Shown: positions 42,613-51,340, counted from the stretch's first letter. The stretch is DNA of 64,000 nt from Acidobacteriota bacterium (GCA_019239425.1 JAFAZX010000080.1:1-64000); one strand, 5' to 3'. The notes: a model not told the origin generated them from the letters alone. Translations and numbers: made by a program.

Positions 42613-45261
42613 TTAACGCACGACGACGTTGACCAGGCGGCCGGGGACGACGACCGTCTTGACGATCTGCTTGCCCTCCGTCCAGCTGCGGACGCGTTCG
42701 TCGGCCAGGGCGGCGGCGCGCGTCTCTTCTTCGGTGGCCGAGGCGGGGACGCTGACGCGGCCGCGCAGCTTGCCGTTAACCTGGACGGCGATCTCGACCT
42801 CCTCCTTGCGCGCCAGCGAAGGGTCGAACTCGGGCCAGCGCGCGCCGCTGCGCAGGATGCCGCCCTCGTGCCCCAGAGACTCCCACAACTCCTCCGCGAC
42901 GTGCGGCGCGAACGGCGCCAGCATCAAGACCATCGCCTCCAGGGCCTCGCGCACCGCGAACAGGTCTGACGCGGACGCGGAGCCTGGCTGGCCCTTGAAG
43001 TCGTACAGCTCGTTCAGCAACTCCATCAAGGCCGCGACCGCGGTGTTGTAGCGCAGGCCCTCGAAGTCGCCCGTGACGCGCTCAATCGTCCGGTGCGTCT
43101 CGTGGCGCAGAGCCTTTGCTTCCGGAGAAAACTCTCCGGCTGTTGCTCCCTTCAGAGCCTCGCGCCAGCGGTAGACGAAGGAGTAGACGCGGCGCAGGAA
43201 GCGCTGTGTGCCCTCGATGCCCGCCTCCAGCCAGCGCAGGTCGTTCTCGACCGGCGCGGCGAAGAGGACGAACAGGCGCGTGGCGTCGGCGCCGTAGGCC
43301 GCGATCATCTCGTTCGGGTCGACGCCGTTGTTCGCCGACTTCGACATCTTCTCGAACGGCCCGACGGTCACGGGCTGCCCGTCGGAGATTAACGTCGCGC
43401 GGCTGATGCGCCCCTTCTCGTCGCGCACCACGTCCACGTCGGCCGGGTTGTAGTAGACCTTCGAGCCCGCGTCCTCGCCCTCGCGGTAGAAGGTCTCGGC
43501 CACGACCATGCCCTGCGTCATCAGCCGCTTGACCGGCTCGTCGAAATCGACCAGCCCGATGTCGCGCATGAACTTCGTCCAGAAGCGCGTGTACATCAGG
43601 TGCATCACGGCGTGCTCGACGCCGCCGATGTACTGGTCGACCGGCGTCCAGTAGGCTGCGGCTCCCTTGTCGAAGGGCGCGGCCGCGTTCTTCGGGTCGA
43701 TGTAGCGGAAAAAGTACCAGGACGAATCGATGAACGTGTCCATCGTGTCCGTCTCGCGCCGCGCCGGCCCTTCACACTTCGGGCAGGTCGTGTTGACGAA
43801 CTCGGGGACGCCGGCCAGGGGCGACTGGCCCGTGCCCGTGAACTCCGCGCGCTCGGGCAGCACGACCGGCAGATCGCTTTCGGGCACGGGCACCACGCCG
43901 CACTCGTCGCAGTAGACGACGGGAATCGGCGCGCCCCAGAAGCGCTGGCGCGAGATGCCCCAGTCGCGCAGGCGGTACGTGACGGCGCGCTCGCCGAAGC
44001 CTTTCGCTTCGGCGAACTCGGCCATCTCGCGGATGGCGTCTCCACTCAGCTTGCCGCTCCAGTCGCCCGAGGCGACCAGGATGCCGTAGTCCGTGAAAGC
44101 CTCCTTCATCGCGACCGACTGGTCTTCGACCGTTGGGTCGCGCTCCGCGGGCGGCTGTTCGTGCGAGATGCGCTCGATGACGCGGCGGACGGGCAGGCTG
44201 TACCTCTGCGCGAACTCGAAGTCGCGCTCGTCGTGCGCGGGCACACTCATCACCGCACCCGTGCCGTACTCCATCAGCACGTAGTTGCCGGCCCAGACGG
44301 GAATCAACTCGCCGCTGAAAGGGTTGACGGCCAGCAGCCCCGTGTTGATGCCCTCCTTCTCCACCTCCGCGCCGGGCTCGCGCGCCGCCATCGAGGCGGC
44401 GCGGGCGCGCTCGGCGAAGCGGCGCACGTCCTCCTTCAAAGGCGACTTCTCGACCAGGGGGTGGTCGGGCGCGACGACGACGGCGTTCGCGCCGTAGACG
44501 GTGTCGATGCGCGTCGTGAAGACGCGCACGCGCTCGTCCGCGTCTTTGATCTGAAATTCTATGAACGTGCCTGAGCTTTTACCGATCCAGTTGCGCTGCA
44601 TCGTCAGGACGCGCTCGGGCCAGCCGCCCTCGATCTCGCCCATGTCGGAGAGCAGCTGCTCGGCGTAGTCGGTGATGCGCAGGAACCACTGCTCGATGTC
44701 GCGCTTCTCGACCGACGCGCCGCAGCGCCAGCAGACGCCGCCCGAGGACTGCTCGTTCGACAGCACCGTCGATTCATTGGGGCACCAGTTGACCGGCGAG
44801 ACCTTCTTGTAGGCCAGGCCCTTCTCCAGCATCTTCAGGAAGAACCACTGATCCCACTTGTAATACTCGGGCGTGTGCGCGGCGACCTCGCGCCGCCAGT
44901 CGAAGCTGAAGCCCATGCGCTTGAACTGCCGGCGCATGTGGGCGATGTTCTGCTCCGTCCAGTCGCGCGGCATCACGCCGCGCTTGATGGCGGCCTGCTC
45001 GGCCGGCTGGCCGAAGCTGTCCCACCCCATCGGGTGCAGGACGTTGTACCCTTGCAAGCGCCGGAACCAGGAGAGCGCGTCGCCGATGGAGTAGTTGCGC
45101 ACGTGCCCCATGTGCAGGAAGCCCGAAGGGTAGGGCAGCATCTCCAGGCAGTAGAAGCGCTTCTCGCGCGCCGCGTCGGTCTCGACCTCGAAGGCGCCCG
45201 ACTCCTCCCAGAATTTCTGCCACCTCTCCTCGATCTGTTCGGGGAAATACTTTTCGTTCAT
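42613..45261 (-). CDS. leuS: leucyl-tRNA synthetase
   Basis: An 882-residue class I synthetase that charges tRNA-Leu. The HIGH-type signature is YPSGFLHMGHVRNYSIGD near residue 45, and FEKMSKSANNGVDP (about 637-650) is the KMSKS loop. The CP1 editing domain contains GTGAVMSVPAHDERDFEFA with the Asp used in post-transfer editing. A CxxC-type pair occurs in WCPNESTVLSNEQ and VCWRCGASV. The C-terminal anticodon-binding and small domain (VAVQVNGKLRGR type: EIAVQVNGKLRGRVSV) is complete. Upstream I see no T-box leader. Confidence 0.97.
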   Translation of the reverse strand: MNEKYFPEQIEERWQKFWEESGAFEVETDAAREKRFYCLEMLPYPSGFLHMGHVRNYSIGDALSWFRRLQGYNVLHPMGWDSFGQPAEQAAIKRGVMPRDWTEQNIAHMRRQFKRMGFSFDWRREVAAHTPEYYKWDQWFFLKMLEKGLAYKKVSPVNWCPNESTVLSNEQSSGGVCWRCGASVEKRDIEQWFLRITDYAEQLLSDMGEIEGGWPERVLTMQRNWIGKSSGTFIEFQIKDADERVRVFTTRIDTVYGANAVVVAPDHPLVEKSPLKEDVRRFAERARAASMAAREPGAEVEKEGINTGLLAVNPFSGELIPVWAGNYVLMEYGTGAVMSVPAHDERDFEFAQRYSLPVRRVIERISHEQPPAERDPTVEDQSVAMKEAFTDYGILVASGDWSGKLSGDAIREMAEFAEAKGFGERAVTYRLRDWGISRQRFWGAPIPVVYCDECGVVPVPESDLPVVLPERAEFTGTGQSPLAGVPEFVNTTCPKCEGPARRETDTMDTFIDSSWYFFRYIDPKNAAAPFDKGAAAYWTPVDQYIGGVEHAVMHLMYTRFWTKFMRDIGLVDFDEPVKRLMTQGMVVAETFYREGEDAGSKVYYNPADVDVVRDEKGRISRATLISDGQPVTVGPFEKMSKSANNGVDPNEMIAAYGADATRLFVLFAAPVENDLRWLEAGIEGTQRFLRRVYSFVYRWREALKGATAGEFSPEAKALRHETHRTIERVTGDFEGLRYNTAVAALMELLNELYDFKGQPGSASASDLFAVREALEAMVLMLAPFAPHVAEELWESLGHEGGILRSGARWPEFDPSLARKEEVEIAVQVNGKLRGRVSVPASATEEETRAAALADERVRSWTEGKQIVKTVVVPGRLVNVVVR

Positions 45262-45536
45262 GATAGTCCCGCAGCCTTTCCTTTACCCCTAAAGGTAAAC
45301 GACCGCCCCCGGCTTTCTCAAGCACACAGGGGCCGAACCTATTAACTTGTCTCTTTGATTTTCGCCTGGGAGTCTCGCCGCACCACCGGCCGCGCGCGCA
45401 CCCCGCGCCCGACGCCGGCCGTGCGGCTACGTAAGGAGGAGCTTAACTGGATGGCCGAAACGCTTCATCTCAACTCAATCCCACCCCGAAAGGTTCCGCC
45501 ATGTTAGCGCAGCCCGCGCGGACTTGTCGAACAAAT
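45262..45536 (-). other. intergenic region upstream of leuS
   Basis: With hairpin copy 6 this is a 353-base stretch without a gene. It presumably holds the leuS promoter, but I find no strong -35/-10 pair. CCTTTACCCCTAAAGG-like symmetry occurs 25-35 bases before the leuS ATG and could be a small hairpin. Confidence 0.45.
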
Positions 45537-45606
45537 TTCACCACAGAGACACAGAGACACAGCTTTAAAGACATAACTCAATAAGCTGTGCCTCTGTGCT
45601 GAATTC
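45537..45606. repeat. CACAGAG-family hairpin, copy 6 (right arm truncated)
   Basis: The left arm is normal (TTCACCACAGAGACACAGAG), but the right arm lacks the outer GTCTCTGTG block, ending CTGTGCCTCTGTGCTGAATT. It also has an unpaired A/C where copy 1 has A-T and the other copies G-C. It lies eight bases beyond the stop of the minus-strand GntR-like gene. Confidence 0.9.
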
Positions 45607-45614
45607 CTCTTACT

Positions 45615-45875
45615 TCACTTGACCGTGTACGTGGTCTTCTCTTTGCCGAGGAAGTCTTTAGCGGTCTTCCTGGTGACGAGGCCGGCGTGTTCGAGTTCGA
45701 AGTAGGCGCGTTGGACTTCGCCCTTGTCGATGGAGAGTTTGTTGGCGAGCGAGGCAGGGGAGGGGAGCGCGTCGCCGGGGGCGAGCTGGCGCGCGCGGAT
45801 GAGCGTCCCGATCTGCTCGCGGATCTGGAGGTAGTGCGGGCCGCCTTCGGCGCGGTCTTTGAGCTTGATCTCCAT
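45615..45875 (-). CDS. short GntR-type winged-helix regulator
   Basis: An 86-residue protein consisting of a GntR winged helix only: PHYLQIREQIGTLIRARQLA, PGDALPSPASLANKLSIDKG, EVQRAYFELEHAGLVTRK. There is no effector domain, unlike YtrA (about 130 residues) or full GntR proteins. ATG 45875 follows the nfo stop by one base (TGAGATG), so it is translationally coupled to endonuclease IV. It may be an autoregulator of this operon. The end YTVK falls eight bases from hairpin copy 6. Confidence 0.82.
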   Translation of the reverse strand: MEIKLKDRAEGGPHYLQIREQIGTLIRARQLAPGDALPSPASLANKLSIDKGEVQRAYFELEHAGLVTRKTAKDFLGKEKTTYTVK

Positions 45876-45876
45876 C

Positions 45877-46758
45877 TCAGGCGGCCTCCCCCTGGTCGGG
45901 CTGTCGGACGAAAGAGCGCAGGGCTTCGAGGTTGCAGGCGTCGTCGCAGGTCTCGTCCACCGGCGTCTCGAGCAGGAACGCCGCGTGCGCGAGGCGCGGG
46001 TGCGAGGCGACGCGGCGCAGGGCGTCCGCGCCGATGTGGCCCTGCCCCAGGTGCCAGTGGCGGTCGACGCGCGAGTTGTAGGCGGCCTTCGAGTCGTTGA
46101 AGTGGACGGCCAGAACGTTCTCAAGCTTGACGTTCGCGTCGAGCGAGTCGAGCGCCGCCGACAGCCCGTCCTCGTCCCTGATGTCGTAGCCGGCGGTGAA
46201 GGCGTGCGCCGTGTCGAGGCAGACGCCGAGGTTCAAGTCGGGACACCGTTCCGAGATTTCGCGCAGGTGCTCGAAGCGGTGGCCGATGCACTCGCCCTGC
46301 CCGGCCGTGTTCTCCAGAAGAATCCTGAACGAGTCGAGTTCGAGCCCTTCGCACGCGCGCTTCAGACTCTCGGCGCAGGTGCGGATGGCGTCCGACTCGC
46401 AGGCGCCGCGGGCGCTGCCGGGGTGGAGGACGAGGTAGTCCGCGCCGAGCGTGAGGCCGCGCTCGATCTCTTCGCGGAAGGAGGCGACGGACTTCTCCCG
46501 TATCCCTTCGTCGGCGGCGGCGAGGTTGATGAGGTAGTTGGCGTGGATGACGACCGGCGTGACGCCCGTCTCTTCGCGCACGCGCTTGAACTGCTCGACC
46601 TCTTCGGCTTCGAGCGGGCGCGCCTTCCAGCCGCGCGGGTTGCGCGAGAAGATTTGCACCGTGTCGGCGCCGAGGAGGCGCGCCTTGAGCAGCGCGTTGT
46701 GCAGCCCGCCCGCGATGCCGGTGTGCAGACCGATGCGAGGGCTGTTCGATTTATTCAT
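45877..46758 (-). CDS. nfo: endonuclease IV (AP endonuclease)
   Basis: A 293-residue zinc-dependent AP endonuclease that cuts 5' to abasic sites. Landmarks are RIGLHTGIAGGLHNALLKA, VIHANYLINLAA, YLVLHPGSARGA, LLENTAGQGECIG, GVCLDTAHAFTAGYD, VLAVHFNDSKAAYNSRVDRH and HIGADALR, which supply the His, Glu and Asp ligands of the trinuclear zinc site. ATG 46758 fits the family start; an ATG at 46782 adds eight residues (MIKCPNES) encoded by a flanking repeat and overlaps the upstream gene's stop. It is followed by the GntR-like gene. Confidence 0.95.
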   Translation of the reverse strand: MNKSNSPRIGLHTGIAGGLHNALLKARLLGADTVQIFSRNPRGWKARPLEAEEVEQFKRVREETGVTPVVIHANYLINLAAADEGIREKSVASFREEIERGLTLGADYLVLHPGSARGACESDAIRTCAESLKRACEGLELDSFRILLENTAGQGECIGHRFEHLREISERCPDLNLGVCLDTAHAFTAGYDIRDEDGLSAALDSLDANVKLENVLAVHFNDSKAAYNSRVDRHWHLGQGHIGADALRRVASHPRLAHAAFLLETPVDETCDDACNLEALRSFVRQPDQGEAA

Positions 46759-47173
46759 TGATTCATTGGGACATTTAATCATTTTCGCTTCGCAGTGTGT
46801 TGCGATGCAGCGAAGATCGCAAGTAATTCGTGTGCTTCGTCGAGAAGGCTATTCATGCGCGAAGGCGGAACAATGTTCGTCTCGACTAATAGCTCTAGCC
46901 AGAAAACAGTTTCGTCTGCTTCCTCCACGACTACGCCTATTTTGGCGATGAATTCAGCGCGCGAGCGAGCCCGACATGCGGCTCGATAGTTCGCGGCAAC
47001 TGAAGTACCAGACCGCAAGACCTGCCTGCCGATAACTCTCGCTTCATCTGTCTTAGGTAGCGCGCGGAACAAGTTAACAATGCGGATAGCAAAGTCTTTA
47101 GTCCTTTCTTTAAGCTCAATGGCTCGCATTGACAATGCTCAATGAACGAATGGACAGATGAATCAATGAGTCA
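46751..47173. mobile_element. inverted-repeat-bounded insert carrying a four-helix-bundle gene
   Basis: TCATTGATTCAT at 46755-46766 and its exact inverse at 47158-47169 flank a 117-codon gene that is visibly AT-richer than its neighbours. The left repeat contains the nfo start codon and the right repeat contains the TGA stop of the dipeptidase gene. The repeats resemble the arms of the solo palindrome at 61851-61922 (GGTTCATTGATTCATT). The layout is like that of 23S rRNA intervening sequences, whose stem loops carry the same protein family. Confidence 0.6.
46779..47129 (-). CDS. four-helix-bundle protein (23S rRNA intervening-sequence protein family)
   Basis: A 116-residue protein with the family's ELKERTKDFAIRIVNLFRAL, VIGRQVLRSGTSVAANYRAA, FIAKIGVVVEEADETVFWLE and LLDEAHELLAIFAAS. 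The family forms pentameric four-helix bundles, is basic and binds nucleic acid; relatives include IVPs of 23S rRNA inserts and Avd of diversity-generating retroelements. ATG 47129 is preferred to TTG 47135. Base composition is near 50% G+C against about two thirds around it, indicating recent arrival. It lies between inverted repeats, cotranscribed with the dipeptidase and nfo genes. No reverse transcriptase is nearby. Confidence 0.9.
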   Translation of the reverse strand: MRAIELKERTKDFAIRIVNLFRALPKTDEARVIGRQVLRSGTSVAANYRAACRARSRAEFIAKIGVVVEEADETVFWLELLVETNIVPPSRMNSLLDEAHELLAIFAASQHTAKRK

Positions 47174-48308
47174 ATTTTTCGGTCTCTTCCATCACGCGCA
47201 GGACGTTGCCGCCGAGAATCTTCGACACATCCTCTTCGGTGTATCCACGCCTCAACAACTCGGCCGTCAGGTTCGGCAGCTCGGCGACCGAGGAGAGGCC
47301 GGCGGGCGTGGCCGTGATGCCGTCGAAGTCGGAGCCGCAGCCGACGTGCTCGACGCTCGTTAATTTGACGACGTGGTCGATGTGGTCTGCGACGCGCGTG
47401 AAGGGGACGGGCGCGAGGCGCGAGGCGAACTCGCGCGTGCGCACGCGGTCTCCGGCGAGGCGCTTGAGCGAACCGCCTTTATCCGAAGCCCCGCGCTCGG
47501 CCTCCTCGATCAAGGGCCGAATCTCCGCCTCGACCGCGTCCCTCTTAACCCTCCAGTCTTGTTCGAGGAAGCCGGGGTAGAAGACGGCGCTGACGACGCC
47601 GCCCGTCCCGGCTATCGCGCGGATCATGTCGTCGGTGAGGTTGCGCGGCACGTCGGCGAGGGCGCGGCAGTTCGAGTGCGTGGCGATGACGGGAGACGTG
47701 GAAGTCTCGACCATGTCCCAGAAGGTCTTGTCCGAGACGTGCGAAACGTCCACCAGCATCCCGAGCCGGTTCATCTCGCGGACGACGGCGCGGCCGAAGT
47801 CGTTCAGGCCCCGCGTCGCGCCCAGGGCGTCGCCGGAAGAGCCGGCCCAGCTCAGACTGTGCGTCCAGGCCGGCGTCATGTAGCGGACGCCGCGCCGGAA
47901 GTAGTGCTCGACGCGTTCGAGCTTTTCGTCGATCGCGTAGCCGCCTTCGAGGCCGAGCAGCGCGGCGAGCTTGCCCCCTTCGTGCGCGCGGCGGATGTCC
48001 GCGGCCGTGGTGGCGAAAGTCCAGACGTCCGGGCGACGTTCGGCGAGCGCGCGGATGGCTTCGACCTGCGCGTCGGCGCGCGCGATGACTCTTTCGCCAC
48101 CGAGCCCATAGAACTCCGGCTCGACCCAAACGGAGAAGAACTGCGCGTCAAGTCCGCCCTCGCGCATGCGCGGGGCGTCGAGGTGCGTGGTCGCGACGCT
48201 GCCGCTGATGTCCGCGCCCTCGTCGATGACGAACTGCACCGTGTCGGCGTGCATGTCCACGGCGACGGCGCGGCGTTGAACGGAGAGCGCTTGTTCGTTC
48301 GGAGTCAT
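47163..48308 (-). CDS. membrane-dipeptidase family (M19) metallopeptidase
   Basis: A 381-residue amidohydrolase-fold dipeptidase. Zinc ligands appear in order: VDMHADTVQ (HxD), GLEGGYAID (Glu), VDVSHVSDKTFWD (His), VIATHSNCRAL (His), and GCGSDFDGITATPAG (Asp). It has no signal peptide, so it is probably cytoplasmic and hydrolyses dipeptides, including L,D forms from peptidoglycan turnover. The C-terminal EKLTH and its TGA stop lie in the right-hand repeat of the four-helix-bundle insert, so the extreme C-terminus may have been altered by the insertion. Confidence 0.93.
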   Translation of the reverse strand: MTPNEQALSVQRRAVAVDMHADTVQFVIDEGADISGSVATTHLDAPRMREGGLDAQFFSVWVEPEFYGLGGERVIARADAQVEAIRALAERRPDVWTFATTAADIRRAHEGGKLAALLGLEGGYAIDEKLERVEHYFRRGVRYMTPAWTHSLSWAGSSGDALGATRGLNDFGRAVVREMNRLGMLVDVSHVSDKTFWDMVETSTSPVIATHSNCRALADVPRNLTDDMIRAIAGTGGVVSAVFYPGFLEQDWRVKRDAVEAEIRPLIEEAERGASDKGGSLKRLAGDRVRTREFASRLAPVPFTRVADHIDHVVKLTSVEHVGCGSDFDGITATPAGLSSVAELPNLTAELLRRGYTEEDVSKILGGNVLRVMEETEKLTH

Positions 48309-48355
48309 GTCACGTTCAATTTAACCCTAACAGAACCGCGAGCGGTAGCGAGCAA

Positions 48356-48437
48356 AGCCCGGGTGTTGGGTGTCGGGTTTTAGGTTTCGGGTAAGGCTAC
48401 CGTTTTCACCCGAAACCTAAAACCCAACACCCGGGCT
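48356..48437. repeat. GGGTGTT-family heptad hairpin, copy B
   Basis: Left arm units GGGTGTT, GGGTGTC, GGGTTTT, AGGTTTC, GGGTAAG; the right arm is the exact inverse for over 25 bases, and the outer AGCCC/GGGCT pair also matches. It lies 17 bases from the stop of the minus-strand DUF4344 gene. Confidence 0.92.
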
Positions 48438-48454
48438 ACTGCCCGCAGTGTTGT

Positions 48455-49342
48455 TTACTTCGTATATGGGGCGAGAAGCGCGTCCCAGGCCTTGTCGACG
48501 CGGGCGTATTCGTCGCTGCACTTTTGGGCGCGCGATTCGGGGAGGGTGCCGTCTTTGACGAGCGAGGCGAACTTCTCCTCGTTCTGGCCGTAGAGCAGGC
48601 AGATGATGTTGTAGTAGCGCTGCTGGTCGAGCGAGTGCTCGTCGGCGAAGGCCAGCTCGTCCAGCTCGCCGCTCGCCTGCTTCGAGAAGGAGACCGCGGC
48701 GTCCAAGACCATCTGCTCGCCCTCGGGCGTGCCGTCGGCGAGCAGGAGCACGGAGAGCTGGTCGACGGCGTCCTCCTCGCGCCCCGTGATGGGCAGGTCG
48801 TAGGCGTCCACGAGCGCGTGCCCGAGCTCGTGGTAGAAGACGAAGGTGGTCGCGTTGGTGACGGCGTCCTCGACCTGCTCGTCCGTCTTGTAGTCCTTCT
48901 TGAAGGCTTCGTAGAGGTCTTCGGCCAGCTCGTAGCAGACCGTGACCTTCTTCTTCTCGGGGTCGTAGAAGGCGTTCGCCTCCTCGCAGTCGTCGAAGCC
49001 GATGTAGATGTCGTGCGGCAGCGAGAAGGACTTGTTCAAGGCGTCGGCCGTCTCCTGAAGGGACTTAATCTCCTCGTCGTAGTCCTTCTTCTCCTCCGCC
49101 GTCATGTCCGGGTCGGGCGGGCGCGTGGCGACTTTGAAGTCGCCCTTGTCGGGCGCCTTGGCGACGGCGGGGGTGGCCGCGGGCGCGGGCGTCGCGGGCG
49201 GCGTGTTCGGGTTGACGCTCGGGCCGTTCGGCGGGACGCAGGCGGCGAGCGAGGCGGCCAGGAGCGCGAGCAGGAGCGCGCGGGCCGCGGAACTTGTGCG
49301 CCGCGAGCAATGGTCGCGCGTGGGCTCGGGCGCAGTCTGCAA
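48455..49342 (-). CDS. DUF4344 putative metallopeptidase lipoprotein
   Basis: A 295-residue protein. The start is TTG 49342, directly behind AGGAGGG at six bases; longer in-frame starts have no ribosome-binding site. A lipobox occurs in LLALLAASLAACVPPN, so it should be a lipoprotein. A Pro/Ala linker is followed by the DUF4344 domain: SLPHDIYIGFDDCEEANAFY, KVTVCYELAEDLYEAF and the zinc motif FYHELGHALVDAYDLPITGR with EEDAVDQLS supplying a further acidic ligand. The substrate is unknown. Confidence 0.85.
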   Translation of the reverse strand: MQTAPEPTRDHCSRRTSSAARALLLALLAASLAACVPPNGPSVNPNTPPATPAPAATPAVAKAPDKGDFKVATRPPDPDMTAEEKKDYDEEIKSLQETADALNKSFSLPHDIYIGFDDCEEANAFYDPEKKKVTVCYELAEDLYEAFKKDYKTDEQVEDAVTNATTFVFYHELGHALVDAYDLPITGREEDAVDQLSVLLLADGTPEGEQMVLDAAVSFSKQASGELDELAFADEHSLDQQRYYNIICLLYGQNEEKFASLVKDGTLPESRAQKCSDEYARVDKAWDALLAPYTK

Positions 49343-49640
49343 GGGCGTCCCTCCTGTGCGGAAGCGGTCTCGCGGGAGGCGCGGCGCGGCCACACCTCCC
49401 GCGAGATTCTGCACGAGTTTCGCGGCCGTGCCAAGCGCCTCGGGTTTCTTGCCAACCGCGTCCCGTTTAAGGTATCGTGCCGCCTTGAACACACGTGAAC
49501 ATCAGAACCGACCCGAGCCGAGATTATACGCGCACCGTCTTAATCTCTGTCCCTCGCCGCCCACGCCAAACCGCGCGAATCAGGTCAGCTAGATTCCGCC
49601 GCCGTGTGCGGCCGGCGACAGTCTAAGGAGCCACGAAGCG
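49343..49640. other. divergent intergenic region
   Basis: 298 bases between the divergent DUF4344 and ilvE genes. It must hold both promoters but shows no strong consensus pair. The ilvE ribosome-binding site (TAAGGAG, about 49624-49630) is at its right end. Confidence 0.45.
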
Positions 49641-50735
49641 ATGTCGAAAGACGAGATTGGTAAGAAGGAATTTAAGAAGCCGGAGATAGCGCCGGAGGTC
49701 TGGCACGACGGCGAATTCATCAGGTGGGACGACGCGCGCGTGCACGTCATGTCGCACGTCCTCCACTACGGTTCGAGCGTCTTCGAGGGCATCCGCACCT
49801 ACAAGACGCGGCGCGGCCCGGCCGTCTTCCGCCTGCGCGAGCACATGCAACGCCTGATCAACTCGGCGAAGATTTACCGCATGGCGCACCCCTGGACGCT
49901 CGCCGAGCTGTGCGACGCGACGGTCGAGCTAATCAGCCGCAGCGGCCTCCAGCAGTGCTACGTCCGCCCCATCATGTTCCGCGCGCTCGACGAGGAGCGC
50001 CCGGCCTTCGGCGTCAACCCTTTCCCGAACCCGATGACCTGCTACATCGGCGCGTGGGACTGGGGCAAGTACCTCGGCGAAGAGGCCATCGAGCAGGGCG
50101 TGGACGTGTGCGTCTCTTCGTGGAACCGTCTGACGCCGAACTCGATGCCGGCGATGGCGAAGTCGGGCGCCAACTACATGAACTCGCAGCTCATCAAGAT
50201 GGAGGCGCTCCTGAACGGCTTCGCCGAGGGCATCGCGCTCGACGACCGCGGGTACGTCTCCGAGGGGAGCGGCGAGAACATCTTCCTCGTCCACGACGGG
50301 AAGGTGATTACGCCGCCGCTCGCCTCGTCCATCCTGCCGGGCATCACGCGCGACAGCGTGATCGAAATCTGCCGCGCGCTGGAGATTCCGCTGGTCGAGT
50401 CGGGCATCCAGCGCGCCGCGCTCTACGTCGCCGACGAGCTCTTCTTCACGGGCACGGCGGCCGAGATCACGCCCATCCGGACGGTGGATCGCATCCAGGT
50501 CGGCGAAGGCAAGCGCGGCCCCGTCACCGAGCGCATCCAGAAGTTCTTCTTCGAGATCACCTCGGGCGAGCGCGAGGCGCCGGGCGACTGGCTCACCTTC
50601 GTCAACGAGCGGAAGCCCACAGACCCCGACCGCAACGGCCACCACGCCGCGCAGTCCCCGGAGGTGCGCAAGGCCGCCACGCAGTCCTCCGCGGGCGAGC
50701 CGCGCTCCGGCATCCACGTCACGCTCACCGAGTAG
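49641..50735 (+). CDS. ilvE: branched-chain amino acid aminotransferase
   Basis: A 364-residue fold-type IV PLP aminotransferase that makes or degrades Leu, Ile and Val. VMSHVLHYGSSVFEGIRTYK, YVRPIMFRA, GANYMNSQLIKMEALLNG with the PLP Lys (about residue 187), YVSEGSGENIFLVHDG and TGTAAEITPIRTVD are diagnostic. The C-terminal 45 residues (NERKPTDPDRNGHHAAQSPE onward) extend past the usual end and look disordered. A long hairpin follows the stop. It shares branched-chain metabolism with leuS only in a broad sense; they are not in one operon. Confidence 0.95.
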   Translation: MSKDEIGKKEFKKPEIAPEVWHDGEFIRWDDARVHVMSHVLHYGSSVFEGIRTYKTRRGPAVFRLREHMQRLINSAKIYRMAHPWTLAELCDATVELISRSGLQQCYVRPIMFRALDEERPAFGVNPFPNPMTCYIGAWDWGKYLGEEAIEQGVDVCVSSWNRLTPNSMPAMAKSGANYMNSQLIKMEALLNGFAEGIALDDRGYVSEGSGENIFLVHDGKVITPPLASSILPGITRDSVIEICRALEIPLVESGIQRAALYVADELFFTGTAAEITPIRTVDRIQVGEGKRGPVTERIQKFFFEITSGEREAPGDWLTFVNERKPTDPDRNGHHAAQSPEVRKAATQSSAGEPRSGIHVTLTE

Positions 50736-50758
50736 TTAATTCGCCACGGAAGAACGTG

Positions 50759-50805
50759 AAGGCAAGGGCCCGCCGCAGGCTTAAACCTGGGCGGGCTCTG
50801 CCTTT
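50759..50805 (+). terminator. long hairpin after ilvE
   Basis: AAGGCA...TGCCTT outer pair, GCCCGCC...GGCGGGC and CAGG...CCTG inner pairs around CTTAAA. Very stable, 23 bases after the stop codon, but followed by no T-run; it may act as a terminator or 3' protector. Confidence 0.6.
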
Positions 50806-50878
50806 GAAGGCGCTGCCTGTCATGATACCCGGCGGGTGACTGTGACTAAGGGGAGTTCGGACGGGAGGGGCGAAGGCG

Positions 50879-51340
50879 CTAAGGGCGGTTGCTTAACCAG
50901 ATCGCGACGCACAGGATTAGGTTGACGATGACCAGGACTATCTTGCACCCGAGCGCGTACCTGATGGGTAGCCCCGCGAACCGTTTGGCCGCCAGTTCGT
51001 CCGGGTCAATCGACAAAATCCATAGCATGAGCGGAATGAAAATCAAGAGAATCGCCAGCGGGGCGAAGATCGCTATGCGATAACTGTTCCGCCCGAGCGG
51101 GTAGACGGTGGCCGAGACTATGGCGGCGAACATCGAGTTGAGGAAGCTTATTTGTGTCGCCCCGCTCAGGACGAGATTTTGGATGAGCAGTACCTTATTC
51201 TTAACTTCATCGTCGGCTTTTTTTTCGACGAAACTCTTGATCCTGCTGGTGACTAGTCTTCCCGCGAGGCCGGAGACGAGGATCAGATAGATAGCAAAAA
51301 CAGGAGGGAGAAATTGGATCAGATATTCCGGCCACGTCAT
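50879..51340 (-). CDS. four-helix membrane protein, hypothetical (cassette gene 3)
   Basis: A 153-residue protein with four predicted membrane helices: FLPPVFAIYLILVSGLAG, FLNSMFAAIVSATVYPLG, IAIFAPLAILLIFIPLMLWI and IVLVIVNLILCVAIWLS. A charged loop (SRIKSFVEKKADDEVKNKV) lies between helices 1 and 2. ATG 51340 is preferred to 51346 because GGAG lies six bases before it. It is the last gene of an AT-richer three-gene cassette, 12 bases after the preceding stop. I do not recognise the family. Confidence 0.7.
   Translation of the reverse strand: MTWPEYLIQFLPPVFAIYLILVSGLAGRLVTSRIKSFVEKKADDEVKNKVLLIQNLVLSGATQISFLNSMFAAIVSATVYPLGRNSYRIAIFAPLAILLIFIPLMLWILSIDPDELAAKRFAGLPIRYALGCKIVLVIVNLILCVAIWLSNRP

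Noticed and set aside
45262..45340. T-box leader upstream of leuS
   Set aside because: The segment is too short, and I find no specifier stem, no T-box TGG-type conserved element and no terminator.
46779..47129. Diversity-generating retroelement (the four-helix-bundle protein read as Avd)
   Set aside because: No reverse transcriptase and no template/variable repeat pair is visible near it; the IVP-type reading fits better.
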